From Trachelipus rathkii (lineage: Eukaryota; Arthropoda; Malacostraca; Isopoda; Trachelipodidae), in assembly GCA_015478945.1 (NCBI GenBank), contig JABUQX010088380.1:27501-45000 (forward strand): a DNA stretch of 17,500 nucleotides, given 5' to 3'. A program made the position numbers and the translations under genes. Positions 10,278 to 17,500 of this stretch are shown in pieces. The notes under the pieces are model-generated. The model saw nothing but the letters and a program-made list of their open reading frames with translations, was not told the DNA's origin and did no database searches. How positions within the stretch are numbered: the first letter of the stretch is position 1; each line of letters begins with the position of its first letter.

Positions 10278-10441
10278 AAATATATTACAAAACAAGGCTT
10301 TAATTCATTTATCTGACTCGCAGATCAGGAAAGCAGCTACCGAAGTGGAAGAAAAGCATCAACCACGAAGACACAAACAGGAATATACAGTACAGCACCA
10401 CATTGCCAGAGAACAGGAGCAAGAAAAACCTACTAATAATT
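10278..10441 (+). other. short open stretch, unassigned
   Basis: About 54 codons open in frame 0 from after a TGA at 10275 to TAA at 10439-10441. The content is basic and Gln/Glu-rich (for example SDSQIRKAATEVEEKHQPRR). A pyrimidine-rich stretch and a CAG lie just before position 10324, which would be compatible with a splice acceptor. It could be an exon remnant, a retroelement fragment or chance. I do not recognise the peptide. Confidence 0.25.
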
Positions 10442-10532
10442 AACTCATAAAAAGGTACCGAGCACAAAATGTTTTTACAAATTATCATTTTTCACTTTAT
10501 AAATAATTTACATATAAATGACTAATATTTTC
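10442..10532. other. unassigned spacer
   Basis: AT-rich sequence with no recognised motif between the open stretch and the next AAT array. Confidence 0.4.
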
Positions 10533-10647
<115 letters not shown>

Positions 10648-10710
10648 ATATCATGGCCGGAGACTCTATAAAAACTCCCCCAACAATCACTAGCCACCCA
10701 GACCAGACCT

Positions 10711-10736
10711 GAAACTTGATTGATGAATCAAGTTTC
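10711..10736. repeat. perfect 11-bp hairpin
   Basis: GAAACTTGATT at 10711-10721 and AATCAAGTTTC at 10726-10736 are exact inverted copies around the loop GATG. It lies in a short GC-richer stretch just upstream of the second Gag. Function is unknown. Confidence 0.8.
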
Positions 10737-10756
10737 AAAACCTGAATTCCTCCTCA

Positions 10757-12244
10757 CGGGGGAAGATTAACGGCAAATGGTCTGGCCCTTCACTCAAGCA
10801 GTGGTAGGCAAATGTGGCAGGAAATATAACGCTTAAACAGAGCTTAACGGAACCAGCCAAGTTATTCCAGGCCATTACATAAATATCAAATTACTTTAAG
10901 TAGGTAACAAGGAAGATTCTGGAAGTTAACCCAGAAATTTTCAATTTGGCTACTCTAGAGGTATTTCTCAAACCTCTTCAAAGCTTCATATTCCCTGATG
11001 AAGTTTTGTCAATGTTCGACGCTATGCAAAGGATACAATGTTTTCAATGGAGTGAATCACACTCGCTCGCTTCTGCAACATTAAGCATAAATAGGTTCTA
11101 TAAAGAATATTTATTGACACTCGCAAAACTAGATGACGCTCTACAACCTTGTCAACAAATCACAAACGCTCTGACAGTTTCCCATAAATTTTGCTAAATA
11201 CCAGAAAAACCAGAAAAATTGAGACGATTTTAAACTCTCTACTACCGGCTACACCAGAACAGGTCCACAAATTTTTGGAAAATCGGAGGGTAGACTAAAT
11301 GACCCTCATAGGAAAATCTTACCCCAGACAAACGTCAACTTCGCAAATACATTCAAATCAGCGCCCGAGTCAAATAATTTTCAAAAGAGACATGATTTTT
11401 ATCAACCACTCCAGGAGCACAAACCTAAATATAAGCCTCAGCAACAGAGCCCGCAAACGAACAACTTCAAACCAAGAGCGGCTTTCCAGGCACAGCACCT
11501 CCAAGAATGCTCTAATTGCGAACGATTTCAGCACTCAACTCAGGAGTGTCTATTCAACAACTACTACCACCATTGCAATCAACCTCACAGGAGAGGATGT
11601 ACGGAAAACTGCCGGAATTCACGATGAAATTCAAACAACAGAAATGGCCAAAAAAGGAATACCCCAATCACGAACCCCATTAAGCAAGCCATAACCAACA
11701 ATACACATCAGGGAGGTGGCATTGTTCGCCCAAACTACAGAGGAATACGACCCAAAGCTCAACAGCAATAGCAACAACCTCAATCCAGACACCCATTCAA
11801 AAGAAATAGGGCAAATAATGCACAACAACCCTCATTCGCAAGAATGATCCAACCAGATGAGGAGGATCAATACTATTATGCTGAAGAAGAATAGCCACAA
11901 TATGAGGAACAACTGCATCACCATCAGCAATATCAAAGGTAAAATGGAGAGGATAGAAAGCCCTATAATGAAAATTTTTGAGGGAGAGAAGGCAGAACCA
12001 TTCCCGGTCTGCACTACCACCAGAGAGCATTATCCAATGTATTTCCAGGTTTGATGAAGTTACTGGTCCGCCAGAGAACATTCTCCACATTCCCTTCAAC
12101 AATACTAGTCGCAAAAATAGTACTGTATAGTATACGTATATTAAATGAAAATTCACATTTAACACATGAGGTATTGACAATTTCAAAAACTCAAATAACT
12201 TCAAAGGTAGTTAACAAAACGATTTTTTCCTTTGTGGTGGAATG
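10757..12244 (+). pseudogene. second Gag-like pseudogene with CCHC zinc knuckle
   Basis: Remnant of a retroelement Gag unrelated by sequence to the one at 3067. Frame 2 is readable from about 10757: NGKWSGPSLKQW, stop, ANVAGNITLKQSLTEPAKLF, stop, ISNYFK, stop, then open from 10913 (TRKILEVNPEIF, LKPLQSFIFPDEVLSMFDAM) to 11197. Frame 1 near 11230 gives LNSLLPATPEQVHKFLENRR to a stop at 11296-11298. Frame 0 from about 11298 gives a Gln/Asn/Lys-rich linker. A zinc knuckle CSNCERFQHSTQEC follows at 11508-11549, a perfect CX2CX4HX4C. A second knuckle-like block at 11565-11612 (YHHCNQPHRRGCTENC) has apparently lost its first Cys (Tyr) and the Gly before His. Gln-rich, acidic and Tyr-rich text follows with stops near 11770, 11892 and 11940, then 12051-12244 without motifs. 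Knuckles show a nucleic-acid-binding nucleocapsid role; I cannot place the capsid part in a family. Confidence 0.7.
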
Positions 12245-12370
12245 AAAGGAATACCAGTCTGGTGCAAGTTTCAGGCAATTCTATTAATTATTAACAGAGT
12301 TATACCAAAATAAAAATCAAAAGTATTGTACTAAATTTTACGACAATCGAAAAAGTGAGAGAGCGAACAG

Positions 12371-12397
12371 CTGAGTCTCTCTCTCAGATGTTTTATA
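12371..12397 (-). promoter_or_regulatory. possible minus-strand core promoter (TATA plus Inr)
   Basis: On the minus strand TATAAAA (12397 down to 12391) is followed 25 nt later by TCAG (12374-12371), an arthropod-type initiator. The spacing is a little short. It would suit an LTR promoter of the minus-strand BEL/Pao element, or be chance in AT-rich DNA. Confidence 0.25.
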
Positions 12398-12653
12398 GAC
12401 AATCTTTCCGTGCTATTTAATAAAACAAATACAAGTCAACTGATTGCTTTATACAGGCTTGTAATAAATAAATAAAGTATTAATATGATTTTTTACTGTA
12501 ATGTTAACACTTTTTTAAGGTTTATATTCAAAGCTCCCTTTAAATAGAGATTTATTTACAAGGAAAGATATATGCGATCAGCACCCTAAACATAAACACG
12601 TGTGAAACAAACTTTTGCTCATTCATTTGTATATAAGGTTTATAAATGTAACT

Positions 12654-12675
12654 TGTCGCTTGTTTAGCAGCGACA
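12654..12675. repeat. 7-bp perfect hairpin
   Basis: TGTCGCT (12654-12660) and AGCGACA (12669-12675) pair around an 8-nt loop, in otherwise AT-rich DNA. Confidence 0.55.
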
Positions 12676-13619
12676 TTGAAACTCCCGCCAAAGAAACAGA
12701 AAAACAATAGTAAATATACTCCCTTATGTATATTTAAATGTACGAAAATAGAATAAAAATATACTCTTATTCCTCACTGAATTGTGTTGTAAGGTTAGAT
12801 ACAATGTGTCAATATCATAGTAACTATGTCAATACAACCGATTCTCCCCTGTCTAGAAACACTTTTCTTCAGAAAACAGCACAAACATGATCAGAAATGT
12901 ACACAACTCCAGTGAGAGGATAAATTAAGTTGTTTTGTGACGTACTTATTTTTAAGAGGCATTGCGAGAGTAGCTTTTTGCTGACGTAAGCATACCCCAT
13001 TTAAAATTTTAAATTTTACAGGGTGATTGGTCTTTTCGACCTTAATTAAAGTCTAATTAATAAAAAGGAGTTTGATTTGTAAGGTTTCAAATCAATATTT
13101 GAAACTTAATTGGGGAGAAAATGCCAATGAGTTATGGATATTTTTTCCCTGTTTTAACTTTAAATTTAAAATGATTAAGACACCACTATTCCCGGATCAC
13201 CGCTAGCTTGATGTTCAAAGGGAAAGTAAGAGTGTTTTTGAGACCTTCTACTCATACGGAGTATTTTTATCCGAAAATCTCCTTTCCCGAATAAAACCAC
13301 GTCACATCCGGTAATGAAGATACAACTCACTAAAGTGCATGAACACCCGTCATCTGAGAGAAAGAGATTCTAAAGTGAATGAACAAGGCAGTTGGCAAAG
13401 GTTTCCATAGAAGCACGTACTTATACTGACCCAACATTATGAAATTAGCCAAATTACCGTGTAACTTAAGCAACTCATCGAGAAAGGCAAAAAATAACAC
13501 AATTCACGTTTGAGCGAAAGTATAAGTAAGAAAATTATATAGTATTTTAATTGCACTAAAGAAAAAGACTAATGTCTAAATATTGTTGTCTAATTTTTAT
13601 AGTAATATTGACAACGGGA

Positions 13620-14140
13620 CTAACTTTGGTCAAGTATAGCCTTTATCCGAAGAATGGCCAAGATGTTAGCTGGACAGTTTGGTTTCTGGTCAGGTTTCAA
13701 TGTTACTGGGGAATCTTCTACTTGAGAAGAGTCATAAATATTACTACAAATTTCCAGGGGATACAAATGATTGACCGCGAGAGTAATTTCACCAGTCCTT
13801 TTATCCAGAGAGGCGGATCGAACATACCCGTCCGGGGAAACATGTAAAGTTTTTACAACTTCCAATTTCAACCATAAACGAGGACCATCGTCTTCCACCA
13901 AGATGACATCCCCAACAGTTACATCTGGACAATCAGAGACGTTATATGATTGCCTCAGATTCATTACGTATTCTCTCTCCCATTTAGTTCTAAATTTATT
14001 TATGAGAGATAGGATCCTGATAAGTGGGATCCATTTCAATGAGTTCCTCTGGAACTTGTAAAGAATTAATTTTGTGCCTGTTAATAAATGAAAAGGTGTA
14101 AGAGGCTCTTCATTATAGAGCTCATATTCATAACTTATAT
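13620..14140 (-). pseudogene. pol (fragment): BEL/Pao pol C-terminal fragment (DUF5641-like)
   Basis: Minus strand, one open frame from about 14140 down to the stop at 13620. It begins ELYNEEPLTPFHLLTG, the end of the BEL/Pao integrase core (EPLTPxHFLxG). LINKFRTKWEREYVMNLRQ follows (family pattern FWxRWxxEYLxxLR), then VTVGDVILVEDDGPR (VGDVVLVxDDxxPR) and GYVRSASLDKRTGEITLAVN, then HLYPLEI, the DUF5641 domain that ends BEL/Pao Pol proteins. The Trp-Pro-Leu-Gly-like segment is degraded to LWLKLEVV. About 35 residues of tail follow. Unlike the other remnants it has no internal stop over about 170 codons, so it may be younger. RT, RNase H and the catalytic part of the integrase are absent, so it is 5'-truncated or interrupted by the hAT element that begins at 14213, on the side where the rest of pol should lie. 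Confidence 0.88.
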
Positions 14141-14212
14141 AAAAGCAAAATTATTTCTCAAACTAAAATATTTAAAACCATAATATTATGAAATAGACTA
14201 TAGTCTAATATT

Positions 14213-14294
14213 TAGAGATGCACCGGAAAGTAATTTTGGCCGGAGGCCGAAGAGCCGGAGGCCGGAGAATGAAAATTTTAATTCCGGCCGAAGA
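14213..14294 (+). repeat. hAT-type terminal repeat and GGCCGAA subterminal repeats
   Basis: TAGAGATGCACCGG at 14213-14226 has the A/T-AG-GATGCACCG form common at hAT ends. It is followed by repeated GCCGGAGGCCG motifs (about 14240-14268) and CCGGCCGAAG (14284-14293), in both orientations, like the subterminal transposase-binding repeats of hAT elements. It is the GC-richest patch for a kilobase around. Confidence 0.65.
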
Positions 14295-14319
14295 ATAAAA
14301 TTTCCATTTATACATACCT

Positions 14320-14470
14320 TCTCTCTCTCTCAATATATATATATATATATATAATATATATATATACACATTCAATTATATATAATATATATATTATATA
14401 TATTATATATAATATCTATAATATATATATATATATATATATTATAATATATACTGTATTATATATATTA

Positions 14471-14503
<33 letters not shown>

Positions 14504-14531
14504 ATTATATATATATATTATATATATATAT

Positions 14532-14565
<34 letters not shown>
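14320..14565. repeat. (CT)n then (TA)n/TTATA array
   Basis: Short CT run at 14320-14331, then TA units to 14565 with frequent TATTATA interruptions that make many small palindromes. Confidence 0.94.
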
Positions 14566-14568
<3 letters not shown>

Positions 14569-15397
14569 GGATTGACTCTACACATTCAATTATCATTCAT
14601 ATTCCTTGTCGGGATCCTAAGTAGTAAATACCTAGAGAAGTTACACTCCTTGAAGAGGGCTACACCCGTGAGGTGTGAACTTTAATGAAATAATAAAAAA
14701 AGTTATTTAATTATTAATTTACCTGCTAAATAAAAGCTCTTTTTAAAAAGGAAAGGAGTATTCGTTAAATGGCTGGGGGAAGCGAGAGGGAGAAGCGAGA
14801 ACCAATAGGAAGGCTGGAATAACATCACTCTTTCTTGAGATGAAACGTTGCTCAATGAGGGTAGCTTGCTTTTAGTGTTGACAATTTTGAGCTCTTTGTT
14901 TGAACACTGTTGCATTTCTTAATTGTAAATAAAATGTAAAATTTAGCAATTTTTAGTGATATTTTGCATCACCAAATCTGCGCTTTTTAATGTTTATTTT
15001 CTCAAATCTGTTATCTTTCAAAACTAAGAGCTGGCACTACTGCTTAGTTCTTGAAAACAGACAGACAGGGTAAGCCAAAGTACTTGTGAGTTTTGCTCAG
15101 GGCACTCTATATTGTTAGCTTTGAAAGTTTGGGTGTTATCCGTAATTAAGGTGTGTAATAATGTACAGTGCTTTATTTAATAACTAGCCTGTGTTATTTA
15201 TTTACCTAATGGATAATGATGTATAGATTCATTTCAAAGATTTTTTTAATCTTTTTTAATCACCTACCAGTGTCTCAAAAGACGTTATATAATTGCTTAC
15301 ATATACACTAATTTATTCCATAAAGCAGTCAAGCAAATGATATTGACAAATCTTTTATCTCATCCATCTCTGATCTTTTATCTTATCTAGGCTTTAT
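14566..15397. other. 830 bp without recognisable genes inside the hAT element
   Basis: AT-rich, no family motif on either strand. An imperfect inverted repeat (AAGTTACACTCC at 14638 against GGTGTGAACTTT near 14675) is present. A 70-codon minus-strand open frame (14703-14915) has no recognisable content. Probably hAT 5' non-coding sequence. Confidence 0.45.
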
Positions 15398-15425
15398 GTA
15401 TATATTATATATATATATATTATAC

Positions 15426-15463
<38 letters not shown>

Positions 15464-15470
15464 ATATATT

Positions 15471-15556
<86 letters not shown>

Positions 15557-15557
15557 T

Positions 15558-15599
<42 letters not shown>

Positions 15600-15641
15600 T
15601 ATATTATATATATATTATATTATATATAAATAATATATTAT

Positions 15642-15675
<34 letters not shown>

Positions 15676-15689
15676 TATATATATATATA

Positions 15690-15744
<55 letters not shown>

Positions 15745-15745
15745 T
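15398..15745. repeat. (TA)n/TATTATA array
   Basis: About 350 bp of TA units with many single-T or single-A phase slips, ending in TTTATTTATTTATTTTA. Its interrupted texture differs from the purer arrays at 1482-1764 and 9885-10164. Confidence 0.94.
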
Positions 15746-15932
15746 TTTATTTATTTATTTTACAGATTTTATCTAAAAATATTAAGAAATCATAATTAAT
15801 TTCCATTCTGGATATTATTTCTTCTCTAGTGTGGAATTACTTGAAGATTAAAGTAAGCGATAATAGTACAAGGCTGAGTGTCTTTGTGAGCTACTAGAAT
15901 ATCATACATCAAGAGGAAACCCATAAGAATGG

Positions 15933-17500
15933 TTCAAAATGTTATAGCACAAAACGCTTTACTCGGGATCACTTGAAAAGAAACATAAGAACCAATATTT
16001 GAAGATAAAAAAATATCTGAATCTTCAGAGGAAAAGTGGCGAATAAGAAACATGATATACAGACACAGCAGATGATGATCCATGTCCATCAATATCATCA
16101 ACTTCTACCTCTATCAAAAAAAAGATTTCTTCAGCCTACACTGTTTGAAATAACTGAAAACAAAGATTTGGGACATTAATGATAGAAAAAGCACAGAAAT
16201 TTAATTTCAAAATTGGGGAAATTATTCCTGTGGACAATCTGCCATTTTGTTGAAGCATTGGATTTAAGAGATAATAAATCACGTATGTCTACAATATAAT
16301 ATTCCATCAAGAAGGTACTTTTCAGAAGAGATTATCCCAACAATATATAAAAGGGTAAAGAACAAAATAACACTTCAGCTGCAAGAAATTTAAGCAATAT
16401 CATTAATTAACACCAGATATTTAGATTTGCTCATATAACAATGAAAGCTTTATAAGTATGTCAGTACATTGGATTGATAAATATTTTCAAAGGAAGAGTG
16501 GAACATTACAAATCAGTAGTTTTAGTGTTTCTCATTCAGCAGAAGATATATGTCTAAAAATGAGGAAATGCTTAAGAGCTGGGATTTATAAAAAGAAAAT
16601 ATTCATGTTGTCCTAATAGATAAGGCACCAAACATTACAAAAGGTATGAGGGCGACAGGTGTTATAAATGAGATATTTTATTCATTCTTTACAGCTAATA
16701 ATACATGATGCTATATTATCTCAAAAATAAATCAATTAAAGATTTAATTACTTTATGTAGGAAAATTGTAGGTCATTTTAGTAGATCACCAATTGCTACA
16801 ACTATGTTATCCAAGATGTAGAAACAAGATGGAATTCATCATATTATATGCTGCAAAGGATCATAGAGCAAAATATTGCAATTACTATATATTCTTCAAA
16901 TTCGAAAACAATCTAGATATCTTAAATGCAAATCACTGGATGCTAATGGAGAATATCATTAAGCTACTGAATCCATTTGAAGAAATTAACAAAAAAAAAA
17001 GCGAGTGATGATGATGTATATTTAATCTTTTGTAATACCTGCAGTTAATGCAAATTGCAAAAAAAAATTATTTTAAAGCCAAAAAAAAAAAAACCGGGGG
17101 GTTGGGGGGGAAAAGGGGGGGAATAAAGGCCGGGGGGTGTAAAACTATGAAGATGAACATTAAATTCTGTTACTGAACGTTTTGGTATACCATTAAAGAG
17201 AAGAAACTTTATGTACTTACAACAGCTCTAAATCCACAATACAAATTAGCTCCCTTTGATGTTATTGATGCAGAATAAAATAAAATTAAAATCAAAGAAA
17301 AAGTAAAACATTTTATAAAAGCTAAAGAAAATATTACATTAAGTTCAGATTCTGATGAACAAAATGATGATCAAAACGATGTCTCACACAGATTCACATG
17401 AAGAATCTGAAAATGAAACGCCAGATATTGAGAAGGAAACACATTCAATTTTTTGGAAGTGCTTTTGGATGACATGCTACAAGAAAAATTGTCAGAAGAA
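15933..17500 (+). pseudogene. hAT transposase (ZBED-like), multiply frameshifted, partial
   Basis: Cut-and-paste transposase remnant. A weak BED-finger-like stretch (TLYSGSLEKKHKN) lies at about 15954-15995. The series continues with QPTLFEITENK (16132, frame 1), IGEIIPVDNLPF (16206-16241) with GFKR shortly after, and SEEIIPTIYKRVK near 16320-16357. LTPDI-stop at about 16407-16424 equals the LTTDIW motif with the catalytic Asp kept and Trp as stop. SFISMSVHWID, KAPNITKGMRATGV and CRKIVGHFSRSPIATTML (about 16756-16809) follow, then IQDVETRWNSSYYMLQRI (16809-16862), which holds the hAT RW signature. LNANHWMLMENIIKLLNPFE lies at about 16923-16982, VIPAVNANCK at 17032-17061 and LYVLTTALNPQYKLAPFD at 17207-17260. 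A Ser/Asp/Glu-rich stretch and LLDDMLQEKL end at the window edge. Segments lie in all three forward frames with many stops, so it is not functional. Confidence 0.9.
17081..17137. other. A-run and G-run homopolymer block within hAT transposase
   Basis: Thirteen A's at 17081-17093 are followed by CC and four G runs of six to seven bases (17096-17101, 17104-17110, 17115-17121, 17132-17137) split by TT, AAAA and AATAAAGGCC. The flanking transposase text is AT-rich and recognisable on both sides. Either a sequencing/assembly artefact or a potential G-quadruplex. Confidence 0.85.

Larger units (their letters stand above)
12245..13561. other. 1.3 kb AT-rich region without genes
   Basis: No convincing open frame on either strand. 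It contains GA/CT-rich half-sites near 12357-12387, a 7-bp hairpin at 12654-12675, and several AATAAA-like strings. It lies downstream (minus sense) of the BEL/Pao fragment, so it could hold that element's 3' LTR, but no second copy is in the window to prove this. Confidence 0.5.
14213..17500 (+). mobile_element. hAT DNA transposon, degraded, runs off right edge
   Basis: A left terminal-repeat candidate at 14213 and a transposase remnant at 15933-17500 in the same orientation define a hAT element of at least 3.3 kb in this window. The right terminal repeat is outside. About 1.7 kb separates the end from the transposase, part of it TA microsatellite. The 8-bp target duplication cannot be tested without the right end. 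Confidence 0.7.

Noticed and set aside
11797..12204. 135-codon minus-strand open frame with hydrophobic stretches.
   Set aside because: Antisense to the Gag-like frame, whose knuckle and Gln-rich text explain the sequence. No family motif on the minus strand.
14703..14915. 70-codon minus-strand open frame within the hAT element.
   Set aside because: No recognisable domain or conserved motif, and length is within chance expectation for this AT content.

Overview
The window reads as intergenic, repeat-packed nuclear DNA of an arthropod, most likely a decapod crustacean. This rests on very long (TA)n and (AAT)n microsatellites, a (CCTAA)n tract (the arthropod telomere unit, interstitial here), and a dense layer of decayed transposable elements: two LINEs, a Ty3/Gypsy LTR element, an unassigned Gag, a BEL/Pao fragment and a hAT DNA transposon. 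The organism call is inference. I found no intact host gene, no RNA gene, no CRISPR array and no bacterial-type gene. Every recognisable coding segment is broken by stops, frameshifts or deletions.

Layout. 1-1440: a decayed LINE reverse transcriptase on the + strand. 1440-2445: TA, AAT and CT arrays plus a small telomere-like island. 2386-9887: a degenerate Ty3/Gypsy element with two recognisable LTRs (about 2386-2951 and 9361-9887), a primer binding site, gag, protease, RT, RNase H and integrase in order on the + strand. It is interrupted between gag and protease by a piece of a second LINE followed by an (AAT)n array, and between RNase H and integrase by a 600-bp (AAT)n array. 9885-10760: TA and AAT arrays, a short unassigned open stretch and a perfect hairpin. 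10757-12244: a second, unrelated Gag-like pseudogene (+ strand) with one good CCHC zinc knuckle and a damaged second one. 12245-13560: no gene, but two hairpins and a possible minus-strand core promoter. 13620-14140: C-terminal pol fragment of a BEL/Pao element (minus strand). 14213-17500: a hAT transposon, with its 5' terminal repeat at 14213, TA arrays, and a multiply frameshifted transposase that runs off the right edge. A 57-bp A/G homopolymer block inside it looks like either an assembly artefact or a G-quadruplex.

Nothing here supports a functional new biological system. The most informative signals are the nested insertion order, the palindrome with flanking CCAAT boxes kept identical in the two otherwise diverged LTRs, the second Gag whose capsid part I do not recognise, and the poly-G block.
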